Shown here: piece by piece, positions 43,752 through 52,741 of the stretch
Position numbering within the stretch: the first letter of the stretch is position 1
How the letters are laid out: each line of letters begins with the position of its first letter
Origin: Oscillospiraceae bacterium
GTDB taxonomy: Bacteria; Bacillota; Clostridia; Saccharofermentanales; Fastidiosipilaceae
Direction: 5' to 3'
Length of the DNA stretch: 64,000 bases
NCBI GenBank assembly: GCA_029983685.1
Contig: JASBZA010000002.1
Span: 1 to 64,000 of the forward strand
Program-made: the position numbers and the translations under genes
Notes under the pieces: generated by a model
Database searches by the model: none
Told to the model about the DNA's origin: nothing
Seen by the model: the letters and a program-made list of their open reading frames with translations, nothing else

Positions 43752-45104
43752 TTACTGCTCCTTCTCGCAAGGGAAACCCAGTTCTACGCCCCTTTTTCTA
43801 AAGGCGGCCATGCTTTCCTGATAAGCCGGGTCTTTTGAAAAGTCTTTTGTCTCTTCCGGATTGACTTTTAAGTCACATAAAACTTCGGGATAATCTTCGC
43901 CATAGTACTGATACTTCAGATCATCTTGCTTAATCATCAAGAACTCACCTCGGTATTGACTGACGGATTCATTGTCCCAGCCCTCACCCTTGCCTTCCAT
44001 AAGCGGGCGGAGACTCCTACTGTCCAAATCATCGGGGGCTTCAATGCTACATAAATCACATAGCGTAGCGAAAAGATCACAGAGATTGACATTTTGGTTG
44101 ACGACCCTGGGCTGAAACTTCTTGGGCCAACGAATTAAGAGCGGTACTTTAGCACTTCCCTCATAAAATTTATGCTTGGCCCATACGCCGTGTTCTCCCA
44201 ACATTTCTCCGTGGTCAGAAGTGAAGATAATTATCCAGTCATCCAGGTCTTGATTGGCTTCTTCTAATTTGGCCAAAATCTGACCGACGAAACCATCTGC
44301 CATTTCCACCATTCCGTAATAGGCCGCTGTAGCTCTGACGATATCACGTTCTAAAACATCTTCACCTATTTCAATGTGCTTGGTATCGATATAGTCATGA
44401 CCGAAAAGTTGTTGTTCCTTACCGAAAATAGGCACACGGTTTAAGTAGTAGCGGAAGAGCTCTTCCGAACACTGGTAGGGATAATGGGGCAGGGTAAAAC
44501 TGGCCTTTAGAAGCAGAGGCTGATTGGGCTGGGCCTTGTCGTAATAAGGAGACTGAAGAATCTCCTCAATAACGTTAACCATGCCTTGGACCGTGTATTC
44601 GTCATCAATAAGGGTCCTGGAGCTGCCGACCCCGGCCCTTAACACTTCTTTTTTGTTTTGCCATCTTAAAATATCTTTGGGGACCCTTACTCTCTTGATT
44701 TCATCATGGTCAACGCCCTCCATGAAGCTCGGGCTCACCGCCATTTGAGAGCCTATGCGTTTAAGCCAACCTTGCATCTGGTCCATACCGTTGTGGTGGA
44801 GTTTGCCGCCGCAAATGGTGTTATAGGCATTCTCCGAAAAGACGCGAGCAAAGGTCCGATAAAAAGGCGGCAGGTCATCGCCGAATACTTCACAGCCAGT
44901 CGTTCTGGGAAACTTTCCGGCCATCATGCTCTGACGAGCCGGTATACATACAGGAGACGGTGTGTAGCAATTGGTGAATTGGACTGCGTCTTTGGCCAAG
45001 GCGTCCAGGTTCGGTGTCCTTACTACAGAATTCCCTGCATAGCCCAGAACATTGTAGCGATGCTGGTCGGTCATGAGAAATAAGATGTTGGGTCTAGATG
45101 GCAT
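43752..45104 (-). CDS. Cys-type sulfatase (S1 family)
   Basis: A 450-residue sulfatase with NILFLMTDQHRYNVLG (metal Asp), formylglycine motif CIPAR followed by QSMMAGKFPRTTG, HHNGMDQ and FTSDHGEMLGEHGVWAKHKFYEGSAKVPLLIRWP. No signal peptide. ATG 45104 follows the lyase stop by 1 nt, with GGAGA inside the end of that gene. It is flanked by two heparinase-type lyases, so desulfation and chain cleavage are produced together. Maturation needs a formylglycine-forming enzyme that is not in the window. Confidence 0.93.
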   Translation of the reverse strand: MPSRPNILFLMTDQHRYNVLGYAGNSVVRTPNLDALAKDAVQFTNCYTPSPVCIPARQSMMAGKFPRTTGCEVFGDDLPPFYRTFARVFSENAYNTICGGKLHHNGMDQMQGWLKRIGSQMAVSPSFMEGVDHDEIKRVRVPKDILRWQNKKEVLRAGVGSSRTLIDDEYTVQGMVNVIEEILQSPYYDKAQPNQPLLLKASFTLPHYPYQCSEELFRYYLNRVPIFGKEQQLFGHDYIDTKHIEIGEDVLERDIVRATAAYYGMVEMADGFVGQILAKLEEANQDLDDWIIIFTSDHGEMLGEHGVWAKHKFYEGSAKVPLLIRWPKKFQPRVVNQNVNLCDLFATLCDLCSIEAPDDLDSRSLRPLMEGKGEGWDNESVSQYRGEFLMIKQDDLKYQYYGEDYPEVLCDLKVNPEETKDFSKDPAYQESMAAFRKRGVELGFPCEKEQ

Positions 45105-45105
45105 T

Positions 45106-47106
45106 TTATCTCCTCTTCAGTTCATAGTGGTCAGCATCGTAAGACAGCTGATAAGCATCTTCCGATGTGGCAATAGAAAGTTCAACACCGTTTGCCTTTG
45201 GCTCCAGTGTAAGCTCAGAAACCGTTATAGCCCCGTTTTTTGTAGGGCTGATTAAAGTCGTATAATATAGAACGTCACTGTCTTCGGCCATTTTATCTCT
45301 GAAAACCAGAAGACTCGTCGGTCTCTTCTCGTCATTGCGGTCCGAGATAGCCGCCTCGGTAATTTCAGCCGGAGGCATCGTCGACACCAGACACGTATTA
45401 ATACCATGGTTTTGGCATACAAAGCCCGAACCTTCTTCTTTGGCCTCTAAACCGTCGAAATTATATTGCATACTGAGGCTGTCACCTGCTTTTAGGTTCG
45501 TTAGTTTATCTAAAACCAAGACATACTTATCCTCCAGCGAAGCGACCAGACGTTCGTGTCTGACGGGCTCATAATTATCGTGATAACCCACCAGCCAGTG
45601 GAGGCCGTCCTTCTCACCTACGGACAAAATATCGCCTGTTTTCATCGGGCCGTATTTCCAAGAGGCCAAATATTCCCAAGCATCTTTTTCGTTAACCATG
45701 AGCGTGTTGTGCCAGAACATGCGCTTAAAGTTCTCTCTATCCGGACCTTCCTGATAGGTATAGCGTCCGGGATCTGTCAATAAGGGCTTACCGAAGGCAC
45801 AAAGGTCAAATGCGAGCGGATCGATATGAGCATGTAGATTTTGGACCGGTGACCTGGCCGAGAAGAAGATACTAAGCGCCTCTCCGAACCAGTCGCTCCT
45901 GTAACAGGCCTGCTTCATAGACTTGTTCCATACCAGAGGATCTAAAGGCGGCTCGACAGGATTTTCTAAAGCATTATCAAAATCTTCCAAGAACTGCTTG
46001 GGATCTTCCATATGCCAAATAAGAAGGGACAGCTCTTCCCACAACTTATTTTCCTGCCCCATATAAGCGGAGTAGTCCAGCCATCTGGGATTGCTTGTTC
46101 CTATGTAAATGCAAACTGCCGATTTGGCCATAGTCCCGGTCAATACACCGGTATCTCCCCAACCGACATTGTTGCCGTCCGGCCTGGTACAATAGAGGGC
46201 CCAAATGCCCATAGAACTTAGCATCTCTTCATACCAAGAAGGGAATTCAATGCCGTAGCTTCGTCCAAATTTAAGCCCTAAAGAAAACCAGAAAGTACAG
46301 CCGTTGTGATAAGAAGGACAACCCTCGATTTGCGCCCCGTAATCCAGGATCTGGGCTTTCATAGCCCGACACATACATTCTTTGGCATGTTCTTTCCATT
46401 TAGCGGAATTCTTCCATTCCGTAAACATGCCGGAGGCCTTCATTAGACCCAGATTTTCCATTAAGAAATGGTTGTGGTCCGCCTCGGGCCAAAGAATCGG
46501 CGAGAACCTGGCTAAGAGGTCTACCTGGAAGTAAAGAATTTCCGTAATTTTCGTAAAAAGTGCTTCATCGAATACACCTAAGGGTGCTATGGCTTCAATG
46601 ACCGGCCCCCAAGTTTTATAGAGCCTGATACCGCACTCCAGAATACGCCACCATTTGCCGTTGGGACCGCCATAAACATCTATGGCTCCATCTTCGTCCA
46701 ACAGCAAGGGCGGAGGACATTGGTCAATCCAGGTTTCGATTTCCAGCACGATACGATCAACAAACTTCATATCTTGAGTCAAGAAATACGCATAAGTCAT
46801 GACCAACCAATGGTTCATGCGGTTGAGTTGATACTCGTACTCTTTATTGTTATTGGGGTTTTCCGTCCATTCAGGCGGATCACCAATAAAGGTTTTCTGG
46901 GCCGAACCGGGCAGGAGGAAATAACCTACATAAGCATCTTCAGCATTTTCCAATATTTCATCGCACACTTCAGGATGCTTGTCTTGTAAAAGTTTGGCAC
47001 AGGCTTCGAATTGTAAAAAGGCATCCTTATTTTTTTCCAAGCGAGCCAAACTATCTTTGACGCCCAGACCTTCCTTATAAATATCCTTTAACTCAAATCC
47101 GTACAT
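45106..47106 (-). CDS. Heparinase II/III-type polysaccharide lyase, paralogue
   Basis: A 666-residue lyase closely related along its whole length to the one at 32955-34961. Both start MYGF, share WWRILECGIRLYKTWGP, DHNHF near residue 210 and GCPSYHN near 263, and have NLHAHIDP near 420. The conserved His/Tyr/His set indicates an active enzyme. ATG 47106 is chosen because GGAG lies 6 nt before it; the longer frame starts with TTG at 47118 inside that ribosome site. Cytoplasmic. It follows the permeases of the third transporter. The two copies may act on differently sulfated versions of the same substrate. Confidence 0.9.
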   Translation of the reverse strand: MYGFELKDIYKEGLGVKDSLARLEKNKDAFLQFEACAKLLQDKHPEVCDEILENAEDAYVGYFLLPGSAQKTFIGDPPEWTENPNNNKEYEYQLNRMNHWLVMTYAYFLTQDMKFVDRIVLEIETWIDQCPPPLLLDEDGAIDVYGGPNGKWWRILECGIRLYKTWGPVIEAIAPLGVFDEALFTKITEILYFQVDLLARFSPILWPEADHNHFLMENLGLMKASGMFTEWKNSAKWKEHAKECMCRAMKAQILDYGAQIEGCPSYHNGCTFWFSLGLKFGRSYGIEFPSWYEEMLSSMGIWALYCTRPDGNNVGWGDTGVLTGTMAKSAVCIYIGTSNPRWLDYSAYMGQENKLWEELSLLIWHMEDPKQFLEDFDNALENPVEPPLDPLVWNKSMKQACYRSDWFGEALSIFFSARSPVQNLHAHIDPLAFDLCAFGKPLLTDPGRYTYQEGPDRENFKRMFWHNTLMVNEKDAWEYLASWKYGPMKTGDILSVGEKDGLHWLVGYHDNYEPVRHERLVASLEDKYVLVLDKLTNLKAGDSLSMQYNFDGLEAKEEGSGFVCQNHGINTCLVSTMPPAEITEAAISDRNDEKRPTSLLVFRDKMAEDSDVLYYTTLISPTKNGAITVSELTLEPKANGVELSIATSEDAYQLSYDADHYELKRR

Positions 47107-47124
47107 TGAAGTCTCCAATCTTCA

Positions 47125-48021
47125 TTAACCTTTGACCGAACCGACCATAATGCCTTTAACAAAATACTTTTGGATAAAAGGATAGACACAGACAATCGGG
47201 ATAAGGGTCAGAATCAAGGCCGCCATCTTCATAGTCTCCGTGTGGACCACTACATCGGTCGTCATTTCCATGTCCTGAGTCTTACCGCTCTTCAGGATGG
47301 TTTGCAAAACATATTGGACTACGAAAAGTTCTTTCTTGGTTACATAAAGCATATTGTCCGTCCATGCATTCCAATGATAGACCGCTACCCACAAACTGAC
47401 CGTAGCCAAAACCGGCTTAGACAAGGGCATCATGATCTGGAATAGGATTCTCCAGTTTCCCGCACCGTCGATTCGGGCAGACTCTTCCAGCGTATCCGGA
47501 ATATTCATATAGTAATTACGTACAATAATGAGGTTATACGCCGATAACATGCCGGGGATGATATAGACCAGGAAGTTATTGTAAAGACCTATTGCCTTAA
47601 TCAAGAGGTAGAAAGGAATCATACCTCCGGAGAAATACATAGTAAAAACAATAAACTTCATAATACCTCGCCTGTATGGCAAGTGAACATGGGACAAGGG
47701 ATAAGCCGTCATTGCGGTTATCAAAATAGAAAGCGACGTTCCGATAACAGTTCTCAAAACAGTATTTCCATAACTTTTCCAGAACGAAGGAGCCTGTAAA
47801 ATCGTTTTATAGCCTGAGAAGTCAAATTCTTTCGGATAAAGGTGGAAGCCGAAACTATTAACGACTCTCGAGGGACTCACTGAGATGGTTATGACCTGCA
47901 AGAAAGGCAGGATAATGGTTATGGCTAGAAGTATAACAACAAAATACGAAATAATATCAATAACCCAATCTTCCGTATTCTTTTTAATCTTATTCTTTTC
48001 TACTCTACTCGTATCTTTCAT
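47125..48021 (-). CDS. YtcP-type carbohydrate ABC permease
   Basis: A 298-residue permease. The N-terminus is charged, followed by six helices, MYFSGGMIPFYLLIKAIGLY, EAA loop ESARIDGAGNWRILFQIMMPL and C-terminal KGIMVGSVKG. It is similar in type to the gene at 26266-27162. GGGAAAG lies before ATG 48021. It lies between the LplB-type partner and a heparinase-type lyase gene in the operon starting at 50710. Confidence 0.93.
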   Translation of the reverse strand: MKDTSRVEKNKIKKNTEDWVIDIISYFVVILLAITIILPFLQVITISVSPSRVVNSFGFHLYPKEFDFSGYKTILQAPSFWKSYGNTVLRTVIGTSLSILITAMTAYPLSHVHLPYRRGIMKFIVFTMYFSGGMIPFYLLIKAIGLYNNFLVYIIPGMLSAYNLIIVRNYYMNIPDTLEESARIDGAGNWRILFQIMMPLSKPVLATVSLWVAVYHWNAWTDNMLYVTKKELFVVQYVLQTILKSGKTQDMEMTTDVVVHTETMKMAALILTLIPIVCVYPFIQKYFVKGIMVGSVKG

Positions 48022-48039
48022 AATAACTTTCCCATCCTA

Positions 48040-49005
48040 TTACCAAAGTGCGTATTCGTTGACTCTGTTCGCAATCGTATTGGCTATAACAACCATGACA
48101 AAGGAAATAATATTCTTCGTTAGGTTAACTGCCGTGGAGAAGCTGTAATTCATTTGCAAAATACCTTTACGATAGACAAAGGTTGAAATAACATCACCGA
48201 CTTCTTCCGTCGTAGGAGTAAGGAAGTTATAAACTTGCTGGAAGCTATCATTCAAGAGCTTGCCGGACTCCATAATAAGCATAATTGTTAATAGGGGGAC
48301 CAAGGCCGGCAAAGTAATATGAATAATTCTCTTAAATCGTCCGGCACCATCTATCATAGCAGCTTCGTAGATTTCCTGATCAACCGATGCGATGGAAGAC
48401 AGGTAAATAATAGACCCCCAACCAATTGACTTCCACATATCTGTCATGACCAACATCCCTCGAAAATATCTTTTATCTGCAATAAAGAAAATAGGATCCA
48501 TACCCAGTGCCTTTATCAATACATTAATAGGGCCTCTACTGGGCGACAAGAATTCGACCATGATACCCGAGACCACAACCCAGGAAAGGAAGTGCGGTAG
48601 ATAGGAAATAGATTGCATTGTCTTTTTAAAACGCATAGCCTTAATCTCATTAATGCATAAGGCCAAAAGAATAGGGGCAGGGAAGCCAAAAATAAATTTG
48701 TAAACACTGATAATAATCGTATTTTTAAAGACCCTGGCAAAAAAAGGATCCGTGAACAGCTTTTTAAAATGTTTTAAGCCTACAAATTGGCTTCCAAAAA
48801 TACCTTTCAATGGATAATAATCCTGAAAAGCAATAATGAGACCCCAAAGGGGTGCATAAGCGAAGATCAGGAAATAAATAAGTCCCGGTAACAGCATAAT
48901 ATAGTCATCACGATAAAGGGTTATATTTTTGCCGAAAGATCTCCTCTTCTCAGTTGGATGATTCTTTTTCCTGATTCTTTTTCCTTGATTTTCCTGCTTC
49001 ATCAT
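48040..49005 (-). CDS. LplB-type carbohydrate ABC permease
   Basis: A 321-residue permease with a very basic N-terminal tail (about 25 residues of Lys/Arg/His), then LLPGLIYFLIFAYAPLWGLIIAFQDY, HFLSWVVVSGIMVEFLSPSRG and EAA loop EAAMIDGAGRFKRIIHITLPAL. AAGGAATGAG precedes ATG 49005. It follows the binding-protein gene and a hairpin. Works with the YtcP-type subunit and a shared ATPase. Confidence 0.93.
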   Translation of the reverse strand: MMKQENQGKRIRKKNHPTEKRRSFGKNITLYRDDYIMLLPGLIYFLIFAYAPLWGLIIAFQDYYPLKGIFGSQFVGLKHFKKLFTDPFFARVFKNTIIISVYKFIFGFPAPILLALCINEIKAMRFKKTMQSISYLPHFLSWVVVSGIMVEFLSPSRGPINVLIKALGMDPIFFIADKRYFRGMLVMTDMWKSIGWGSIIYLSSIASVDQEIYEAAMIDGAGRFKRIIHITLPALVPLLTIMLIMESGKLLNDSFQQVYNFLTPTTEEVGDVISTFVYRKGILQMNYSFSTAVNLTKNIISFVMVVIANTIANRVNEYALW

Positions 49006-49033
49006 ACTTGTCTCATTCCTTATAAAGATAAAG

Positions 49034-49061
49034 TGGGCGCACTTTTACCTTAGCACGCCCA
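49034..49061 (-). terminator. Hairpin after the third SBP gene
   Basis: TGGGCG (49034-49039) pairs with CGCCCA (49056-49061). On the minus strand it is followed by CTTTATCTTT. A weak attenuator between the binding protein and its permeases, in the same position as the stronger one at 38790-38831. Confidence 0.5.
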
Positions 49062-49072
49062 TTTGTTAAGAA

Positions 49073-50710
49073 TTATTGATTTAACTCAGCCAGAATTCTG
49101 GCTTGTTCTTCTTGTACAGCCTTCTCAATGGATTCGCCGCCGGCATTCTTAAACTCTTCTACAAATTCATCAAAGTAATCAATCGGTTTCTGGTTCGAAA
49201 TAATATCGAAGAAAGCCTGGTTGGTTAAGGACTTCAGTGTATCAATGTTCTCGGCAAATTCGGGAACTGCCGGAGCATTGTAACGCCAGTAACCATTGCC
49301 GGTAACTTCTTCACCAAACTTGACTTTCTCGGGTGTAATATTCATCGAGAAAGGAACTGTGCTGCCGAAGTCGACTTGCAAGACACCTTGCTCACGCAAT
49401 TGTGTACCTTCCATGATACGTACAGGACCATAAGGGCTCTTCTTCCAATGAACGTCTTCAATACCATAATTCGCAAGTCGAGCATAATCCATATCAGAAT
49501 AGTAGGCATCCAGCATGGCGTAGAATGCATTGACTACACGCTCATCTTTAAAAGCCTGAGTAGTCAAAGCGGTCAAACGTCCGGATTTGTTCCAAGCTTC
49601 TGTACCAGACTGACCTTTGGGACCCTTAGGCGGCAAGCCAATGGCGATATCAGCATCAGGATTTACACCCTTAAGCTCAGTCATACAGATACCATAATTA
49701 TCGGAATCTGTCGTGTCCGTACCAGCGACCAGATAGTGATAAGGCTGGGCACAGGTCAAACCGATTTTGTTATTCATGAAGGAATGACTCAGCCAAGTAT
49801 ATCCACCTGTATTTTCACCAGTGACGAATTCAGGATCGATAAGACCTCTGTTATACCAGTTGGCCAAAAGAGTTAGGACTTCTTTTGCCTCAGGTCTAAT
49901 CCAGGGGAAGAAAGGTATGTTGTCGTCTCCCAACTGCATTTCCTCTACTTTGAAAGCTTTGCTGCCACCGGTCACACAACGGAGGCCATAAGCTCCAAAA
50001 ATAGCATTAAAGGTTCTTTCCGCCATACCGTAAGTGTTATTTTGACCATCGCCGTCAGGGTCTTGTGTTACAAAAGCTTCTAATACATTTTCTAACTCTT
50101 CAATGGTAGTAGGGAGCTCTAAGTTCAGTTTATCCAACCAATCTTTTCTGTAGAACATAGCCATAGGAACATTTTGCATAGGCTGAGGTGCACCGTAATT
50201 TTTGCCTTCATAAAGCATGCTGCTCCAGAATAAGCTCTCACCATATTCTTCCGTTGCTTTATAGTAATTAGGTGCTTTTTCTTTCAAGTCTTCGATAGGC
50301 ATCTCATGCAAAACACCGCCTTTGACCAAATTGGGGATTTCAGAGCTGTTTCCGACGACCATAACATCAGGCATTTCACCACCGGCCAAACGAACCGACA
50401 AGGTATTGGTGTCATCAACACGCCAAGTCTTAAGGTCAATATTGAAACGGCTTTCAATCATCTTTACGACTTCGGCATCATCATCAACTTCGGCTGAAGT
50501 ATTACCAACAATCCATGTCATCATAGGGGCATCGGCTGAAGGGCCTGTAGGCTCTTTATCGGTATTACTTTCTTGAGAACCTTGAACGCTCTCGCTGGGA
50601 GCTTCAGATTTCGACTCGTCAGTTTTTTTAGGCTTATCACCGCCTTGGCAGCCCGATAAGAGCATTATGCCGACCAGAGACAAGGATAAGAGCTTTTTGA
50701 ATTTTCTCAT
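49073..50710 (-). CDS. LplA/YtcQ-type oligosaccharide-binding lipoprotein
   Basis: A 545-residue binding protein. The signal peptide ends in lipobox LLSGC (Cys near 21), followed by a Ser/Glu/Lys-rich linker (22-60) and the large LplA/YtcQ-type fold with MFYRKDWLDKLNLELPTTIEE, DPDGDGQNNTYG and NWYNRGLIDPEFV. AAAAGGAG precedes ATG 50710. It is the first gene of an operon of six (SBP, two permeases, lyase, sulfatase, lyase). Expression is probably controlled by the ROK repressor through the element at 50803-50824. Confidence 0.92.
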   Translation of the reverse strand: MRKFKKLLSLSLVGIMLLSGCQGGDKPKKTDESKSEAPSESVQGSQESNTDKEPTGPSADAPMMTWIVGNTSAEVDDDAEVVKMIESRFNIDLKTWRVDDTNTLSVRLAGGEMPDVMVVGNSSEIPNLVKGGVLHEMPIEDLKEKAPNYYKATEEYGESLFWSSMLYEGKNYGAPQPMQNVPMAMFYRKDWLDKLNLELPTTIEELENVLEAFVTQDPDGDGQNNTYGMAERTFNAIFGAYGLRCVTGGSKAFKVEEMQLGDDNIPFFPWIRPEAKEVLTLLANWYNRGLIDPEFVTGENTGGYTWLSHSFMNNKIGLTCAQPYHYLVAGTDTTDSDNYGICMTELKGVNPDADIAIGLPPKGPKGQSGTEAWNKSGRLTALTTQAFKDERVVNAFYAMLDAYYSDMDYARLANYGIEDVHWKKSPYGPVRIMEGTQLREQGVLQVDFGSTVPFSMNITPEKVKFGEEVTGNGYWRYNAPAVPEFAENIDTLKSLTNQAFFDIISNQKPIDYFDEFVEEFKNAGGESIEKAVQEEQARILAELNQ

Positions 50711-50802
50711 TTGGTTTTCTCCTTTTTTGTTTTTAATATCTTTTATTAGGCCGATTGCTTCATTTCTCTAACGTAGATCGTTACCACCTCCGCTCAGAGT
50801 TT

Positions 50803-50824
50803 TTTAAGTAAGTTTCTTTATTAA
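50803..50824. promoter_or_regulatory. Putative ROK operator (copy 2)
   Basis: A 22-bp element identical to 41445-41466, located 93 nt upstream of the SBP start, immediately downstream of the likely promoter (TTGACA on minus at 50849-50854). Repressor binding here would block transcription of the 50710-41635 operon. Confidence 0.65.
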
Positions 50825-50854
50825 ATATCTTAAAAGTTTTGTGTCATTTGTCAA
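50825..50854 (-). promoter_or_regulatory. Promoter of the 50.7-41.6 kb operon
   Basis: TTGACA on the minus strand (50849-50854), then 18 bp to AGATAT (50825-50830), a poor -10. The rest of the 329-nt gap 50711-51039 is AT-rich. It holds the operator and a weak extended -10 (TGCTATTCT at 50989-50997, plus strand) for the oxidoreductase. Confidence 0.5.
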
Positions 50855-51039
50855 TAGATTCGTAAAAAAACATTTATATTTACATGTCATTTGTTTGTTT
50901 ATCATAATTATTGCTAATTATTTCGTCAAAATCACCAGAGAAACAAAGAACATAAATTTTAATCTTCAAGTTCGATATGCTTAATTTGTGCTATTCTAGC
51001 CTCAACAACACTCTGTAAAAACAAGAAAGAGGTATCGTT

Positions 51040-52407
51040 ATGGCCAAAACAATCACTTGTATTATCGTAGGCGCCGGACACAGAGGCTTACTTTATGCGG
51101 ACTATGCCCTCATCCATCCAGACCGTTTAAAAATCGTCGGTGTGGCAGATCCTAACCCTATTAGAAGAAAAGCCGCCATGGAGCGCTATAGTTTCTCGGA
51201 GGATATGTGCTTCGAGTCGGCAGAAGCTTTGGCCGCTACCGGCAAACGCTTAGCCGATGCCGTCATCAACGCCACCATGGACGAAGAACATATTCCAACC
51301 TCTGTTCCTCTGCTCAAGTTGGGCTACGACATGCTTTTGGAAAAGCCTTTTGCTATCAATCCCGAAGAAATGTTCTACTTCCTGGATTTGGCTAGAGCGT
51401 ACGATAATACCGTCCTGATTTGTCATGTTTTACGCTACGCACCCTTCTACCGCCGGATTAAGGACCTCATCGTCCAGGACAAAATCGGTGAAGTTATTAG
51501 CATCCAAATGTCCGAGATGGTCTCCTACCATCATTTGGCCGTATCCTACTTGAGAGGCAAATGGTCTAACCGTGATCTATGCGGTGCACCCATTCTCCTA
51601 GCCAAAACCTGCCACGACATCGACCTCATGCTCTGGCTCAAAGGCCAAAGACCCGCTGAAGTTTCCAGCTTCGGTTCAGATTTCCAGTTCGCCGAATTCA
51701 AGAAACCCCAGGGCAGCGCTGACCGCTGCCTTGACTGCGACATAGTTGATAGCTGCCTTTACTCCGCCAAAAGTCACTACCTGTCCCATCCGGACCGCTG
51801 GACCTTCTACGTCTGGGCCCCCATCGAAGATATCGAGAACCCGACTTTGGAAGACAAAAAGAAATCTTTGGAAAAGGATAATCCTTATGGCCAATGCGTA
51901 TGGCGTTGTAACCACAAGAATGTGGACCACCAAATGACCACCGTCAGCTTTACAGACGGATCAACAGGAGTCTTGAACTTGACCGGCGGGTCGGCCAAAG
52001 GAGACCGCTATATCCACATTATCGGTAGCAAGGGCGAAATCTTGGGGAATTTTGACTCCGGCTCCTTTACCTTGCGCACCATAGTCCCTGAACATCCCGA
52101 AGGTTTTGAGGAAACACAAATCAGAGCCTATGAGGTCTCGGACGCTTCCGGTATGATGGGCGAACACGGTGGCGGCGATATCCTCTTGGTCGAAGACTTT
52201 GTCTCCATACTTCATGGAAACAAGCCTTCCATTTCCGCCACCTCTTTGGAAGATTCCATTTTAGGCCACCTTACAGTCTTCAAGGCCGAGGAAGCCAGAA
52301 AAAACCATCAAGTCTTAGAACTTTTTTCTGTCATGAAAGAGCATGGCCTCCTGAAAAACTCCGACATGGACCAGGCAGTTTACAGAAAAATAATGGACGC
52401 CGATTAG
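51040..52407 (+). CDS. Gfo/Idh/MocA-family oxidoreductase with Cys-rich insert
   Basis: A 455-residue NAD(P)-dependent oxidoreductase. The N-terminal Rossmann fold has IIVGAGHRG (8-16) and the conserved LLEKPF near residue 106, with the C-terminal GFO/IDH/MocA substrate domain beyond. An insert at about 230-300 carries CLDC, a later single Cys and CVWRC spacing, which could bind a metal. It probably oxidises, reduces or epimerises a sugar or uronate derivative from the polysaccharide locus. It is the only plus-strand gene in the 21.6-54.6 kb locus, divergent from the SBP operon. AGAGG lies upstream of ATG 51040. A strong hairpin terminator follows. Confidence 0.88.
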   Translation: MAKTITCIIVGAGHRGLLYADYALIHPDRLKIVGVADPNPIRRKAAMERYSFSEDMCFESAEALAATGKRLADAVINATMDEEHIPTSVPLLKLGYDMLLEKPFAINPEEMFYFLDLARAYDNTVLICHVLRYAPFYRRIKDLIVQDKIGEVISIQMSEMVSYHHLAVSYLRGKWSNRDLCGAPILLAKTCHDIDLMLWLKGQRPAEVSSFGSDFQFAEFKKPQGSADRCLDCDIVDSCLYSAKSHYLSHPDRWTFYVWAPIEDIENPTLEDKKKSLEKDNPYGQCVWRCNHKNVDHQMTTVSFTDGSTGVLNLTGGSAKGDRYIHIIGSKGEILGNFDSGSFTLRTIVPEHPEGFEETQIRAYEVSDASGMMGEHGGGDILLVEDFVSILHGNKPSISATSLEDSILGHLTVFKAEEARKNHQVLELFSVMKEHGLLKNSDMDQAVYRKIMDAD

Positions 52408-52435
52408 TTATTTAGGCTAAAAAATCAAATAAAAT

Positions 52436-52495
52436 CCCCCCTGTAAGTTTGTGCTTTTTGAGATCCATGTTCGAATACTTAGCAGGGGGGTTTTT
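52436..52495 (+). terminator. Terminator of the oxidoreductase gene
   Basis: CCCCCCTG-TAAG (52436-52447) pairs with CTTAGCAGGGGGG (52478-52490), one bulge, followed by TTTTT (52491-52495). The long loop is unusual for a terminator. Confidence 0.65.
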
Positions 52496-52522
52496 ACATT
52501 GGCTAAAGATGTGTGTTCACAA

Positions 52523-52705
52523 TATCGATGAAAATCAGGAAAGGAAAGAAAACATAGCGCTGATACAGCTTTTCCGATTTTGATCCGACAATTCAATGCC
52601 AGGTGAAGGCAGCCTATCTTCATCCTGGCCACGCTCTATGCCCGGATCTGCTTCTGAATTGTCCTCATAATCCTTGTCGGTTGTGACCCCTGAACCTTCG
52701 TTACC
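52523..52705 (-). pseudogene. Degenerate copy of the 3' end of the M3-type peptidase gene
   Basis: Nucleotides 52523-52705 align with about 70 percent identity by eye to 54959-55140, the end of the peptidase gene. The minus-strand translation shares EDNSEADPGIERGQDE with the EDNTEAEPDIERGQDE of the intact protein. It is a truncated remnant with no start or catalytic domain, joined on its upstream side to the IS110 relic. Confidence 0.75.
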
Positions 52706-52741
52706 ACAGGAATCGCTTTGTAATCGGAGGCCTTTACTTCT

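Noticed and set aside
52436..52495. Hairpin considered as an insertion-sequence end or small RNA
   Set aside because: Its position after the oxidoreductase stop and the following T-run fit a terminator; no matching second end was found.
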